Below are positions 9,998-19,960 of a stretch of 64,000 nucleotides of DNA, piece after piece; positions within the stretch are counted from its first letter, which is position 1, and the number at the start of each line of letters is the position of its first letter. The notes under the pieces are model-generated. The model was not told the origin of the DNA. It did no database searches and saw nothing but the letters and a program-made list of their open reading frames with translations. This stretch comes from DATBLE01 sp963808815. GTDB taxonomy: Bacteria; Actinomycetota; Thermoleophilia; Gaiellales; Gaiellaceae. The stretch spans positions 186,001-250,000 of the forward strand of contig CAWEGI010000015.1 in the NCBI GenBank assembly GCA_963808815.1, in the 5' to 3' direction. Made by a program: the position numbers and the translations under genes.

Positions 9998-11316
9998 GCT
10001 TCCGCCTCCGCGTCACCCTGCTGGCGGCGGCGGCCGTCGCGGTGGCGGTTGCCGCGTCGGCGGCGGTCGTCTACGTCGTCGTCCGCCATCAGCTGCTCGG
10101 CGAGGTCGACTCGAGCCTCGTCAGCCGTGCGCACGGGTTCGCCGAGCACCCGCCGCCGGGCTTCGAGCTCGGCTACGTCCAGCTCGGGCCTCAGGCCAGC
10201 CTTGGCGGGCCGCCGGCGTACCTCCAGGTGATCGACTCCACCGGCCAGGGGGCGGCCCTCGACCTGCCCGGCCTCGACCACGCCAAGCAGCTCGCCGCAA
10301 CGGGAGGGAAGCCGTTCTTCACCGAGGGCACGGCATCGATCGGCGACGACAGCGCCCACGTGCGCGTGTACGCGGCCCAGGTCGGTGACGGCTTCGCCAT
10401 CCAGGTCGCGCGCTCGCTGGCGGAGGTCGACCACACGCTCCACCGGCTCGGGCTGTACATGCTCATCATCGGGCTCGTCGGGGTGGGCATCGCCGGCGGG
10501 CTCGGCCTCGTCGTCGCGACCGCGGCGCTCCGTCCCGTGCGCAGCCTCACCTCGGTGGCGGAGGAGGTGACCGCGACCCGCGACCTCACCCGCCGGATCG
10601 ACGTCCACAGCCACGACGAGCTGGGCCGACTCGCGTCGGCGTTCAACGCGATGTTGGTCGCCCTCGACGCCTCGGTGAAGGCGCAACGCCGCCTGGTCGC
10701 GGACGCCTCGCACGAGCTGCGCACACCTCTTTCGAGCCTGCGCACGAACATCGAGGTGCTCGCAGGCGGCAAGGAGCTCCCCGCGGGGGAGGGGCAGAAG
10801 CTGCTCGCGGACGTGACCGGGCAGGTGGAGGAATTGAGCGCCCTCGTCGGCGACCTCGTCGAGATCGACCGGGAGCGTCCGGCCGAGGTCGAGGACGTCC
10901 GTCTCGACGAGGTCGTCGAGCACGCGGTCGCGCGTGCGAAGGTGCGCGCGCCCGAGGTGCTCTTCCGCACACAGCTGGAGGAGTCGCTCGTCCGCGGCGC
11001 GCCGGCCCAGCTCGAGCGGGCCGTCTCCAACCTGCTCGACAACGCCGCGAAGTGGAGCAGCTCCGTCGAGGTGGACGTGTCGGGAACCGAGGTCACCGTT
11101 CGCGACCACGGGCCTGGGATCTCGGAGGAGGACCTCCCGTACGTCTTCGACCGCTTCTACCGCGCCACCAATGCCCGCAACCTCCCCGGCTCGGGGCTGG
11201 GGCTGGCAATCGTCCGGCACGTGGCGCAGACGCACGGCGGCGAGGCGACTGCCGAGAACGCGCCCGACGGCGGGGCCGTCTTCCACTTCACGCTGCCTGC
11301 GCCCTCTCTTTCCTGA
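9994..11316 (+). CDS. Membrane sensor histidine kinase (MprB-like)
   Basis: The 440-aa kinase has a first transmembrane helix at about residues 8-28, an extracytoplasmic sensor region to about 150, a second helix (LGLYMLIIGLVGVGIAGGLG), a HAMP domain, a HisKA domain with phospho-acceptor histidine in DASHELRTPLSSLRTN (about residue 240), and a HATPase domain with NLLDNAAKW, DHGPGI and GSGLGLAIV. It autophosphorylates and passes the phosphate to the response regulator that it overlaps by four bases. The signal sensed is unknown; the sensor region is not a recognised domain. The start is GTG at 9994, set by the overlap and the basic residue before the first helix. Confidence 0.93.
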   Translation: MSFRLRVTLLAAAAVAVAVAASAAVVYVVVRHQLLGEVDSSLVSRAHGFAEHPPPGFELGYVQLGPQASLGGPPAYLQVIDSTGQGAALDLPGLDHAKQLAATGGKPFFTEGTASIGDDSAHVRVYAAQVGDGFAIQVARSLAEVDHTLHRLGLYMLIIGLVGVGIAGGLGLVVATAALRPVRSLTSVAEEVTATRDLTRRIDVHSHDELGRLASAFNAMLVALDASVKAQRRLVADASHELRTPLSSLRTNIEVLAGGKELPAGEGQKLLADVTGQVEELSALVGDLVEIDRERPAEVEDVRLDEVVEHAVARAKVRAPEVLFRTQLEESLVRGAPAQLERAVSNLLDNAAKWSSSVEVDVSGTEVTVRDHGPGISEEDLPYVFDRFYRATNARNLPGSGLGLAIVRHVAQTHGGEATAENAPDGGAVFHFTLPAPSLS

Positions 11317-11341
11317 CGACGGCCGTTAACGTGTCCGGCCA

Positions 11342-12706
11342 ATGGCCGACGAAGTGACCATGGACAAGATCGTCTCGCTCTGCCGGCGGCGCGGCTTCGT
11401 GTTCCCGTCGTCGGAGATCTACGGCGGGCTCGGCTCGACCTTCGACTACGGCCACTACGGCGTGCTCGTCAAGAACAACATCCGCGCCCGTTGGCTCGAG
11501 GCGATGGTGCAGGAGCGTGACGACATCGTGCTGATCGACTCGGCGGTGATCCTCCATCCGCGGGTCTGGGAGGCGTCGGGCCACGTCGAGGGCTTTACGG
11601 ACCCGCTCGTCGACTGCCGCACCTGCAAGCTGCGCTTCCGCGCCGACAGGCTCGAGGACTCGCAGTGCGGCAGGAAGCCGTCGAAGCGGCCCGGAGAGTA
11701 CTCCGAGTGCGATCTGACCGAGCCGCGCCATTTCAACCTCATGTTCGAGACCACGGTCGGCCCCGTGGCCGAGGAGGGCGCCCGTGCGTTCCTGCGGCCG
11801 GAGACGGCGCAGGGCATCTTCATCAACTTCAAGAACGTCCTCCAGCTGGCGCGGCGGCGGCCGCCGTTCGGGATCGCGCAGGTCGGCAAGTCGTTCCGCA
11901 ACGAGATCACGCCCGGGAACTTCCTCTTCCGCGTGCGCGAGTTCGAGCAGATGGAGATGGAGTACTTCGTGCCGCCGGCGCAGGCCGACCAGTGGTACCG
12001 GTACTGGATCGACGCCCGGTTCGAGTGGTACGTCAAGTACGGGCTGCGGCGGTCGCGGCTGCGCGTGCGGGAGCACGGGCCGGAGGAGCGCTCGCACTAC
12101 TCCCAGGGGACGAGCGACATCGAGTACGACTACCCGATCGGCTGGTCGGAGCTCGAGGGCGTCGCCAACCGCGGTGACTTCGACCTCACGCGCCACGCAG
12201 AGTTCTCCGGCACCGAGCTCGAGTACGTGGGCCCGGAGGGCGCCGAGCGGTACGTCCCGTACGTGATCGAGCCCGCGGTCAGCATCGAGCGCATCTTCGT
12301 GGCGATGCTCGTCGACGCCTACGACGAGGAGGAGGTGGCCGGGCGCGGGCGTACGGTGCTCAGGCTGCACCCGGCGATCGCGCCGGTGAAGGCCGCCGTC
12401 CTGCCGCTGATCGCCCGGGACTCCGCGATGGTCGAGAAGGCACGCGGGCTGTACGAGGAGCTGCGCACGGCGCACGCGGTCGAGTACGACGAGGGCGGCG
12501 CGATCGGCCGCCGCTACCGCCGCCAGGACGAGATCGGTACCCCCTTCGCCTTCACGGTCGACGAGCAGACGCTCGCGGACGACACGGTCACGATCCGCGA
12601 CCGAGACTCGCTCGCCCAGGAGCGCCTCACGATCGGCCAGGTGGCGGGACGGCTCGCGGACGAGCTGCGGAAGCCCTGGACGACGCCGAAGGGCGAAGGC
12701 GCCTAG
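11342..12706 (+). CDS. glyS: Glycyl-tRNA synthetase, dimeric (class II) type
   Basis: This enzyme charges tRNA-Gly. The 454-aa protein is the single-chain eukaryote/actinobacteria type. Motif 2 lies around FGIAQVGKSFRNEITPGNFL, preceded by the catalytic loop FLRPETAQGIFINFKNV, and motif 3 lies around VIEPAVSIERIFVAML. The zinc-finger-like CRTCKLRFRAD has its second cysteine pair partly altered (DSQCGRK and YSECDLTEPRHFN). The C-terminal anticodon-binding domain follows. It is preceded by a TAACGT box 9 nt upstream of the ATG. Its stop overlaps the convergent hypothetical gene by four bases. Confidence 0.95.
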   Translation: MADEVTMDKIVSLCRRRGFVFPSSEIYGGLGSTFDYGHYGVLVKNNIRARWLEAMVQERDDIVLIDSAVILHPRVWEASGHVEGFTDPLVDCRTCKLRFRADRLEDSQCGRKPSKRPGEYSECDLTEPRHFNLMFETTVGPVAEEGARAFLRPETAQGIFINFKNVLQLARRRPPFGIAQVGKSFRNEITPGNFLFRVREFEQMEMEYFVPPAQADQWYRYWIDARFEWYVKYGLRRSRLRVREHGPEERSHYSQGTSDIEYDYPIGWSELEGVANRGDFDLTRHAEFSGTELEYVGPEGAERYVPYVIEPAVSIERIFVAMLVDAYDEEEVAGRGRTVLRLHPAIAPVKAAVLPLIARDSAMVEKARGLYEELRTAHAVEYDEGGAIGRRYRRQDEIGTPFAFTVDEQTLADDTVTIRDRDSLAQERLTIGQVAGRLADELRKPWTTPKGEGA

Positions 12707-13116
12707 TCCGAACGGTCCAGGAAGTAGTCCAGCGGCGCGCCGAGGACGACCTCGAGGATGTTTCCGATGATGAAGCCGGCGACGCCACGTTGCTTCGTGT
12801 CGTCGAACGCCTGCTGGAAGCCCGCCTTGAGCGCGGCGTCGATCGTCTTACGGTCCCAGCGGACGCGCTTCGTCCCGGCGGCGGGTACGAACGACAGGAC
12901 GAGCTCCTCGCGGCTGGTGTGCAGCCTGCAGGCGGCGCCGTTGAGGCCGCTGAGGGCGAACCGCTGCACCTCGCCGTCGATGCCGCCGCCCTCGAACGCG
13001 GGCTTCGACGTGCACGGGTCGGCGAGTTTCGGCTTTCCGAAGTGGATCGCCCCGAGCGCGAGCTCGACGACCAGGAGCGTCACCGCCAGGCCGAGCAGGA
13101 CAGCGAGACGTCTCAC
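12703..13116 (-). CDS. Membrane-anchored hypothetical protein
   Basis: The 137-aa protein has an N-terminal hydrophobic helix (LAVLLGLAVTLLVVELALGAI) that could be a signal anchor, two cysteines in CTSKPAF and ACRLH, and a helical C-terminal part. I recognise no family. The GTG at 13116 overlaps the TGA of the MFS transporter gene (GTGA), so the two are cotranscribed and probably translationally coupled. It may therefore work with the transporter, but this is inference. Confidence 0.7.
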   Translation of the reverse strand: MRRLAVLLGLAVTLLVVELALGAIHFGKPKLADPCTSKPAFEGGGIDGEVQRFALSGLNGAACRLHTSREELVLSFVPAAGTKRVRWDRKTIDAALKAGFQQAFDDTKQRGVAGFIIGNILEVVLGAPLDYFLDRSD

Positions 13117-14429
13117 GCCGGCCTCCGTCGCAACCGGAGCGCCGGAATCAGCGCGAGCAGGGCGAACAGTGCCGAGAGCGCGAACGCCGACCTGAATCCG
13201 CGGGTCAGCGCCGACTCCAGCGTGGTGATGAGCGAGTCACGCGCGTGCCGGACGTCATCGTTCGTCCGGGCGCCCGCGTCATCGAACGGCTTGTGCAAGT
13301 CGGGCACCTCACCCTTCTGTGCCGACTGCAGGGCGTCGCGCAGGGACAGGGCGATCGGCACCTTCTTCTGCAGCGGCACGTTCGCATCGAGGATCGCCCT
13401 TGTCCCTCCGAGCAGTGCCCGCTGGCCGGCATTGTCCAGCGAGCTGGTCAGGAGCGGCGCCACGAGCGCCAGGGCGAGCACGAGACCCGCGTGCCGGGCG
13501 GAAACGGTGATCGCCCCGCTCCGGACGAGGCCGGTGTCCTGGTGGAGCGCGACCCTGGTCAGCACCGGCACTGCGAGCCCGATCCCGAGCCCGCAGAAGG
13601 CGAGCGCCACGGCGACGAGCAGGTTCGAGACCCGCGGCAACAGCGCGAGCGCCAGCAGGCCTGCGGCGAGCAGCAGCACGCCGCCGGCGACGGCCTGCCA
13701 CGGTCTCAGACCCTTCCCGACAGGGCGTGCCGCGAGAGTGGCAGCCGGGAGGGCGCTGACCACGACGGCGCCGACGATCGGCTCGCGTCCCCAGACGGTG
13801 ATCACGAGCAGCACCGCAAGGAAGAGCGCGCCGACGAGCGCGGCGAAGACGAACCCGAGGGCGGTGTCCGCCGCCAGGGCGCCGTGGCCTCGCGCCCGGT
13901 GCTCCTCGCTCTGGAGCGCAACCGCACCGGCGGTGGTGGCGAGCAGGGCAACACCCGCGACCGGTGCCTGGACGACGAAGATCGCGCGCCAGTCGAAGAG
14001 CTGGGTGAGCACGCCGCCGAGCACCGGCCCGAGCGCGGCCCCGAGCACGGCGACGTTCGTCCACAGCGAGATGCCCCGCTCGCGGGAGCCGACGAGGCCG
14101 CCCAGGAGCGAGATCGAGGTCGCCAGCAGGAACGCGCCTCCGAGTCCCTGGACGCAGCGGAAGACGATGAGAGCCGGAAGCGACCAGGAGGCCGCGCAGC
14201 CGATCGACGCCACGGTGAAGAGCGCCAGCCCGACCTGCGCCCATCGTCGAGGGTCGAGGTGGCGCGAGAGGGCGGCGATCGCCGCTGCGGCCACGGCGAC
14301 CACGAGGTTGTACGAGGTGATCACCCACGACACGCCGACGATCGACGTGTTGAACGCGCCGTAGAGATCGGGCAGCGCGAGCACGACGATCGAGGAGTCG
14401 GCGAACGCGACAGCCACGGACGCCGCCAC
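13113..14429 (-). CDS. MFS transporter (DHA2-like)
   Basis: The 438-aa protein is a major facilitator. The first helix contains ADSSIVVLALPDLYGAFN, like the drug:H+ antiporter motif, and WVITSYNLVVAVAAAAIAAL and FRCVQGLGGAFLLATSISLL are the next typical helices. A hydrophilic segment of about 80 residues near the C-terminus (from LLGGTRAILDAN to THALTRG-like positions) separates the last helix. Substrate is unknown; DHA2 relatives export drugs or dyes. The start is the first GTG in frame after the GNAT stop; a few more upstream residues are possible with a rare start codon. Confidence 0.85.
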   Translation of the reverse strand: MAASVAVAFADSSIVVLALPDLYGAFNTSIVGVSWVITSYNLVVAVAAAAIAALSRHLDPRRWAQVGLALFTVASIGCAASWSLPALIVFRCVQGLGGAFLLATSISLLGGLVGSRERGISLWTNVAVLGAALGPVLGGVLTQLFDWRAIFVVQAPVAGVALLATTAGAVALQSEEHRARGHGALAADTALGFVFAALVGALFLAVLLVITVWGREPIVGAVVVSALPAATLAARPVGKGLRPWQAVAGGVLLLAAGLLALALLPRVSNLLVAVALAFCGLGIGLAVPVLTRVALHQDTGLVRSGAITVSARHAGLVLALALVAPLLTSSLDNAGQRALLGGTRAILDANVPLQKKVPIALSLRDALQSAQKGEVPDLHKPFDDAGARTNDDVRHARDSLITTLESALTRGFRSAFALSALFALLALIPALRLRRRPA

Positions 14430-14463
14430 CGCGATCGTCAGCAGTCTGCGCCGGTCCTTCAGG

Positions 14464-14883
14464 TCAGGCAGCAGGAGGACGCTCCATCAGGCGCTCGCCC
14501 GGCGGCCCGAAGCCGAACCGCCGGTACAGCTCGTGGGCGTCCCGCGTGTGCAGCAGCCAGCGCCGCGCCGCGTACGGCCCGTTGTCGATCATCTCGCGGA
14601 CGAGCTCGACCCCGAGCCCGCGGCCGCGGTGCTCGGGCAGCACGTAGACGTCGGCCAGGTACGCCAGGGACGCGTCGTCAGACACCGCCCGGCAGAAGCC
14701 CACCTGCCGGCCGTCGGCGTACAGACCCACGACCCGTTGTGCCGAGCGCACCAGCCGCTCGACCGTGTCGCGCGAGCGACCCTCGGCCCAGTACGAGCGG
14801 GTCAGGTAGGCGTGGACCGCGTCGAGGTCGATCCGGGCCGGATCGTCGTCGAGCTCGTAGCCGTCCCCGAGCTCGCGGATCAT
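14464..14883 (-). CDS. GNAT family N-acetyltransferase
   Basis: The 139-aa protein has the GNAT acetyl-CoA-binding motif VYVLPEHRGRGLGVELVREM (about residues 85-104) and the following segment RRWLLHTRDAHELYRRFGF, typical of the compact subfamily that includes YjdJ-like enzymes. It would move an acetyl group to an amine of unknown identity. The ATG overlaps the stop of recO (ATGA), so it is part of the recO transcript. Confidence 0.88.
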   Translation of the reverse strand: MIRELGDGYELDDDPARIDLDAVHAYLTRSYWAEGRSRDTVERLVRSAQRVVGLYADGRQVGFCRAVSDDASLAYLADVYVLPEHRGRGLGVELVREMIDNGPYAARRWLLHTRDAHELYRRFGFGPPGERLMERPPAA

Positions 14884-15665
14884 CCCGCGCGCAGCGTCCG
14901 CAGCCGGAAGCCGCCGTGCTCCTCGTACGACGACGTGATCACGGCGAGCACCTCACGGGCACCGCGCTCGGTCAGCCCTGTCGCCCGCGCGTCGGCGAGC
15001 GGGCTCCGCAGGAGCGCCTCCATCCCGACGAGGCCGTCGGACGAGAGCGCGAGCGCGCCCGGGCCGCACGCCCCGCAGACCGTTCCGCCCGCCCGCGCCG
15101 AGTAGCCGGCGAGCGGCCCCTCGGAGCCGCACTCGGCACAGCTGCCCACGTGCGGAAGGTATCCGGACAGCCAGAGCAGCTTGAGCTGGAACGAGAGCCC
15201 GAGCGGGTCGAGATCCGGGCGAAGCGCCGTGGCTGGAAGCGTCGCCGGCAAAGCCGGCAACGCCCGGCCGAAAGACCGGGGAGCGTCGTCGAGCAGGTCG
15301 AGGAACCGGGTGAGCGCGGTGAACGCCCGCTCGTTCGCCTCCTGCTCGGTGAACAGGCGCAGCATCGCCTCGGCGCCGATCAGCCCGACGGCCAGCCGGT
15401 AGGAGTCGTCGCGCACGGCGCTGTGCGGGCGGATCAGCTCGACGCCGGTGACGGTGTGTAGCTCCCCGCGCCCCTGGTGGAGCAGCAGCTCGACGTGCCC
15501 GAGCGGCTCCAACCGGCCGCCCACCCTGGAGCTCGTCTTCCGGATCCCCTTGGCGATCGCGCCGACGCGCCCGTGGTCGACGGTGTAGAGGTGGAGGATG
15601 CGATCCGCCTCGCCGTACCGGATCGAGCGGAGCACGACCGCCTCCGTCTTGTAGCTCCGGCCCAC
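14880..15665 (-). CDS. recO: DNA repair protein RecO
   Basis: RecO anneals single strands and loads RecA with RecR during gap repair. The 261-aa protein has the N-terminal OB-fold (YKTEAVVLRSIRYGEADRIL) and the C-terminal zinc-binding pair CAECG and CGACG (about residues 185-210). The start is GTG at 15665, six bases after a TACACT box. The gene before it on the strand is mutM, a second repair gene, separated by about 55 bp. Confidence 0.93.
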   Translation of the reverse strand: MGRSYKTEAVVLRSIRYGEADRILHLYTVDHGRVGAIAKGIRKTSSRVGGRLEPLGHVELLLHQGRGELHTVTGVELIRPHSAVRDDSYRLAVGLIGAEAMLRLFTEQEANERAFTALTRFLDLLDDAPRSFGRALPALPATLPATALRPDLDPLGLSFQLKLLWLSGYLPHVGSCAECGSEGPLAGYSARAGGTVCGACGPGALALSSDGLVGMEALLRSPLADARATGLTERGAREVLAVITSSYEEHGGFRLRTLRAG

Positions 15666-15671
15666 GCCCCG

Positions 15672-15677
15672 AGTGTA
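15672..15677 (-). promoter_or_regulatory. -10 box of recO
   Basis: On the minus strand TACACT lies exactly 6 nt before the recO GTG. There is no Shine-Dalgarno in the gap, in keeping with a leaderless mRNA. Confidence 0.45.
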
Positions 15678-15720
15678 GTCAGGCCGAAGGCCGGTTCAGA
15701 CCTGGCAGACTGCCCGGCTA

Positions 15721-16554
15721 CTACTGCGTTGGTGTCGGGCCTTGACCGACACCGACTGCAGGCTGACATGTTGCGCAGTACCAGGTGCCGCGACCGCCGG
15801 CGCGGGTCTTCTCGATCGGCGTGCCGCACCGGTCGCAGGGCTCGCCCGTGCGGCCGTAGACGCGGAACTCGTGCTGCATGCGCCCGCCCGCGTACGTGCC
15901 GTCGCCGAGGTCTGCCCCCTGGCGGCGGATGCCGAGGCGCAACGCCCGCCGGATGCCCTGCCGGAGGCGCGCGACCTCTTCGGCCGAGAGCTCCCCGGCC
16001 GGCCGCAGCGGGTGGATGCGCGCGTGCCAGAGCGACTCGTCCGCGTAGATGTTCCCGAGACCTGCGACCGTGCGCTGGTCGAGGATCGGCGGCCTTGACG
16101 GGCGCCTTCCGCCCGGCCAGGCGACTCGCGAGGTAGGCCGCGGTGAACCGGCGCCCGAGCGGCTCGGGGCCGAGACGGATGCCCAGGTGGTCCTCGGCCT
16201 CCTCCGGGTCGAGCAGGAGCCACGTGCCGAAGCGGCGGACGTCGCGGTACGCGATCCGCGTGCCGTCGTCGAGCTCGAGCACGGCTCGCTCGTGGCTCGC
16301 GGGCTCGTACCGGAACCCGCCGGTCATCCGCAGATGGACGAGCAGCACCTGTCCGCCTGCGAGCCGGACGACCAGGTACTTGCCCCGCCGATCGACTGCG
16401 TCGACGCGTTCGCCGGACAGCTGCGCTGCGATCCACGCCGGCTCGTCCGGCCGCGTCAGACGCGGATCGTCGATCCTCGCCGCCGTGATCCGCCGCCCCT
16501 CGAGACGGGCCGCGAGCCGCCCTCGCTCGGTCTCGACCTCGGGAAGCTCCGGCA

Positions 16555-16555
<1 letters not shown>
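15721..16555 (-). CDS. mutM: Formamidopyrimidine-DNA glycosylase (MutM/Fpg), frameshifted
   Basis: MutM removes 8-oxoguanine and nicks the abasic site. The protein begins PELPEVET, with the catalytic N-terminal proline and glutamate exposed after Met removal. LVHLRMTGGFRY and DVRRFGTW are conserved strands, and the H2TH region reads ILDQRTVAGLGNIYADESLW. The C-terminal zinc finger is CDRCGTPIEK...WYCATCQP. One extra base near 16090 splits the frame between KAPVKA and ILDQRT. The corrected length is about 278 residues, normal for the family. The GTG start shares one base with the stop of the nucleoside phosphorylase upstream. Confidence 0.92.
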
Positions 16556-17850
<1,295 letters not shown>

Positions 17851-17854
<4 letters not shown>

Positions 17855-18558
17855 GGCTCGCAGACGAAGACCACGGCGTGCCGCGAAACCACTGAGCGGG
17901 CCGTCGAAGAACGGCAGCCGATCGGCCAGGTGGGCCTTGGTGACGAGCGAGGCCACATAGTCACGTGCGGCCCGCCGGTCCGGGAACGTGACTTCTCCAT
18001 GCACGTCGCGGCGTTCCACGATGGTGAAGTGGCGCAGGAGCGCCCCCTCGCGCGTTCTCGGCGCTGAAGCTCGAGCCCGGGCGCCCATCACTGCCGAACT
18101 GTTCCCACAGCTCCGGCATGGTGCGCTCGCTGTTCGTCGTGGCCACGAGACGCCCACCGGGCCGTAGCACGCGACGGATCTCGCCGGAGTGCCTGGTTCA
18201 GGTCGGGCACGTGATAGAGCATCCACGCGGCCAGCACGCAGTCGAAGATTCCGTCCCGGAACGGCAGGTCTTGCACGTCGCCGACGACCGCCTCCACCCC
18301 ACGCTCACGCGTCAGCTCGACCATCCGCTCCGACTGGTCGACGGCGACCACGCGCGCGCCGAGCTCGTGCTGCGACCGCTCGGCGAGCTCGCCCTGGCCG
18401 GGCCCGACCTCGAGCACGAGCCGCGGCTCGACCTCCGCGACCGCCTCGAAAGCGACCCGGCGCGGATTCGGGCCGGTTCCCCTCTGCTGGACGGCGATGC
18501 GGGCGGCGAGGCGGCTCTCGTCGGCGTACTCGCGCGCGACGACCGCGGGGTCGTTCAT
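17851..18558 (-). CDS. Class I SAM-dependent methyltransferase, three frameshifts
   Basis: The N-terminal two thirds contain the SAM-binding glycine motif LVLEVGPGQGELAERSQHEL, VVAVDQSERMVELTRERG and VGDVQDLPFRDGIFDCVLAAWMLYH (quoted in parts), typical of UbiE/Methyltransf_11 proteins. Three extra bases must be removed: near 18186 (restoring GEIRRVLRPGGRLVATTNSE), in the CCCCC run at 18043-18047 (restoring FTIVERRDVHGEVTFPD), and in the AAA run at 17886-17888 (restoring RHAVVFVCEP-stop). The ATG at 18558 follows the 81-bp element copy 2 by six bases, and reading through the element in frame would add 29 residues. Methyl acceptor is unknown. Neighbours are nucleoside salvage genes. Confidence 0.78.
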
Positions 18559-18564
18559 CAGGCT

Positions 18565-18645
18565 GACGCCTTCGGCGTCACGAAATCGCCTCGCACCAAG
18601 GACGACAGCTCTGCTGTCGCCTTTGTACTCGCCTTCGTCTCTCAT
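18565..18645 (-). repeat. 81-bp two-hairpin element, copy 2 (deoB/methyltransferase junction)
   Basis: On the minus strand it begins ATGAGAGACGAAG, the ATGA overlapping the deoB stop (18642-18644). Stem 1 is CGACAGC/GCTGTCG with loop AGA, and stem 2 is TGACGCC/GGCGTCA with loop GAA. All 27 codons are open and continue in frame into the methyltransferase, whose own ATG follows 6 nt later. By hand it matches copy 3 at 74 of 81 positions. Six of the seven differences change the amino acid. Confidence 0.85.
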
Positions 18646-19808
18646 GGCTCGACGATCGGCTGTCCTGGCAAACGGCGTCCGGGCGCCTTGCCGCCCAGCC
18701 AGGAGTTGACCGTGGCGCCGACGTCGGCGAACTCGCCCTCGTGAATCCGGCCGTTGGCGTTCTTGCCTTGGACGTAGGCGAGCAGCAACGCGTGCTCGCG
18801 GGAGTGGTCGGTCGACGGCGTGGTCGGGTCGCAGCCGTGATCGGAGGTGACGATCAGCAGGTCGCCGGGCCGCAGAGCGTCGAGCAGGTCGGGCAGCCGG
18901 CGGTCGAAGTCCTGGAGGCAGCGGTGGAAGTTGACCGGGTCGTTCCGGTGCCCCCAGAGCATGTCCGTCTCGACCAGGTTGACGAACACGAAGCCCTCGT
19001 CGAGCGTCTGGAGCAGCTCCTCCGTCTTCTGGATCCCCTCGACGTTCGACTTCGTCGGGTGGCTCTCGTCGATGCCCTGGTGAGCGAAGATGTCGCCGAT
19101 CTTCCCGACGCCGTGGACGGTCACGCCCGCCTCACGGAGGAGCGTCAGGTAGTTCGGCGTCCGCGGTTCGAGCGAGAAGTCGTGCCGGTTCGGCGTGCGC
19201 TCGTAGTTCCCCGGCTCACCGACGAACGGCCGAGCGATCACGCGCCCGACCGCGTGCTTGCCGGTCAGGATCTCGCGGGCGGCGCGGCAGCCCTCGTAGA
19301 GCTCCTCGAGCGGGATCGTCTCCTCGTGGGCTGCGATCTGGAAGACAGAGTCTGCCGACGTGTACACGATCCACTTGCCCGTCTCCTGGTGCTCCTCGCC
19401 GAGCTCCTGGATGATCTCGGTGCCGCTCGCCGGCTTGTTGCCGAGCACGCCGCGCGCGGTGCGGTGCATGAACGGGTCGATCACGTCGTGCGGGAATCCG
19501 TGCGGGTAGGTCGGTAGCGCCTGCGGCGTGACGATCCCCATCAGCTCCCAGTGGCCGATGGTCGTGTCCTTGCCCTTCGAGCGTTCGATCAGGCGGCCGG
19601 CGACCGCGGGCGCCCCGGCCTGCGGCGGGCAGCCCTCGAGCTCCTCGACGTTCCCGAGGCCCAGCGCCTCCAGGTTGGGCAGGTCGAGGCCGCCGACGGC
19701 CCGGGCGACGTTACCGAGCGTGTCCGACCCGTCGTCTCCGAACTCGGCCGCATCCGGTAACGCTCCCGCGCCCACGGCATCGAGCACGATCACGGCCGCG
19801 CGAGACAT
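18642..19808 (-). CDS. deoB: Phosphopentomutase
   Basis: DeoB converts (deoxy)ribose-1-phosphate to the 5-phosphate, the step after nucleoside phosphorolysis. The 388-aa protein has the metal-binding N-terminus VIVLDAVGAGALPDA, SKGKDTTIGHWELMG with the phospho-acceptor threonine, FVFVNLVETDMLWGHRNDP and TSDHGCDPTTPSTDHSREH, all typical of the alkaline-phosphatase superfamily member DeoB. It heads a minus-strand transcript with the methyltransferase, the nucleoside phosphorylase and mutM. The ATG is six bases after a TAGAAT box that overlaps the promoter of the divergent small membrane protein. Confidence 0.95.
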   Translation of the reverse strand: MSRAAVIVLDAVGAGALPDAAEFGDDGSDTLGNVARAVGGLDLPNLEALGLGNVEELEGCPPQAGAPAVAGRLIERSKGKDTTIGHWELMGIVTPQALPTYPHGFPHDVIDPFMHRTARGVLGNKPASGTEIIQELGEEHQETGKWIVYTSADSVFQIAAHEETIPLEELYEGCRAAREILTGKHAVGRVIARPFVGEPGNYERTPNRHDFSLEPRTPNYLTLLREAGVTVHGVGKIGDIFAHQGIDESHPTKSNVEGIQKTEELLQTLDEGFVFVNLVETDMLWGHRNDPVNFHRCLQDFDRRLPDLLDALRPGDLLIVTSDHGCDPTTPSTDHSREHALLLAYVQGKNANGRIHEGEFADVGATVNSWLGGKAPGRRLPGQPIVEP

Positions 19809-19813
19809 CGAGC

Positions 19814-19820
19814 TATTCTA
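19814..19820. promoter_or_regulatory. Overlapping divergent -10 boxes (deoB and small membrane protein)
   Basis: The short palindrome TATTCTA reads TATTCT on the plus strand (19814-19819), 9 nt before the GTG at 19829 and 15 nt before the ATG at 19835. It reads TAGAAT on the minus strand (19815-19820), 6 nt before the deoB ATG. The two promoters would therefore share one -10 palindrome and compete for polymerase. Confidence 0.5.
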
Positions 19821-19834
19821 GGGAGCCAGTGGGC

Positions 19835-19960
19835 ATGGTCCTCGACTTCATCGGCCTGGCGTTCTACGTGGTCGTCGTGATCGGCCTGGCCGCGGGCGCG
19901 ACATGGCTGGTCGTGCGCATCTCGCCGACCAAGGACAAGACCACCGCGAAGTCCAGCTAG
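19835..19960 (+). CDS. 41-aa small membrane protein
   Basis: Codons from the ATG at 19835 give MVLDFIGLAFYVVVVIGLAA then GATWLVVRIS, one transmembrane helix, and a charged lysine-rich tail (PTKDKTTAKSS) before TAG at 19958-19960. A GGGAG lies upstream with reasonable spacing, and an in-frame GTG at 19829 is an alternative leaderless start. The last four bases overlap the stop of the convergent alanine dehydrogenase gene. The composition and the fit between two genes support a real small protein. I recognise no family. Confidence 0.55.
   Translation: MVLDFIGLAFYVVVVIGLAAGATWLVVRISPTKDKTTAKSS

Noticed and set aside
15236..15262. GCCGGC-rich inverted repeat inside recO
   Set aside because: It is within a well-aligned coding region (alanine/proline-rich linker) and does not match the repeats elsewhere.
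13245..15461. A 738-codon plus-strand frame opposite the MFS transporter, GNAT and recO genes
   Set aside because: Its composition is low-complexity Arg/Asp/Glu/Gln, it crosses three well-identified genes on the other strand, and no domain is visible.
18565..18645. The 81-bp element as a conserved leader peptide (MRDExEyKGDS...)
   Set aside because: Most differences between copies change amino acids while the stems stay paired, so selection seems to act on nucleic-acid structure rather than on the peptide.
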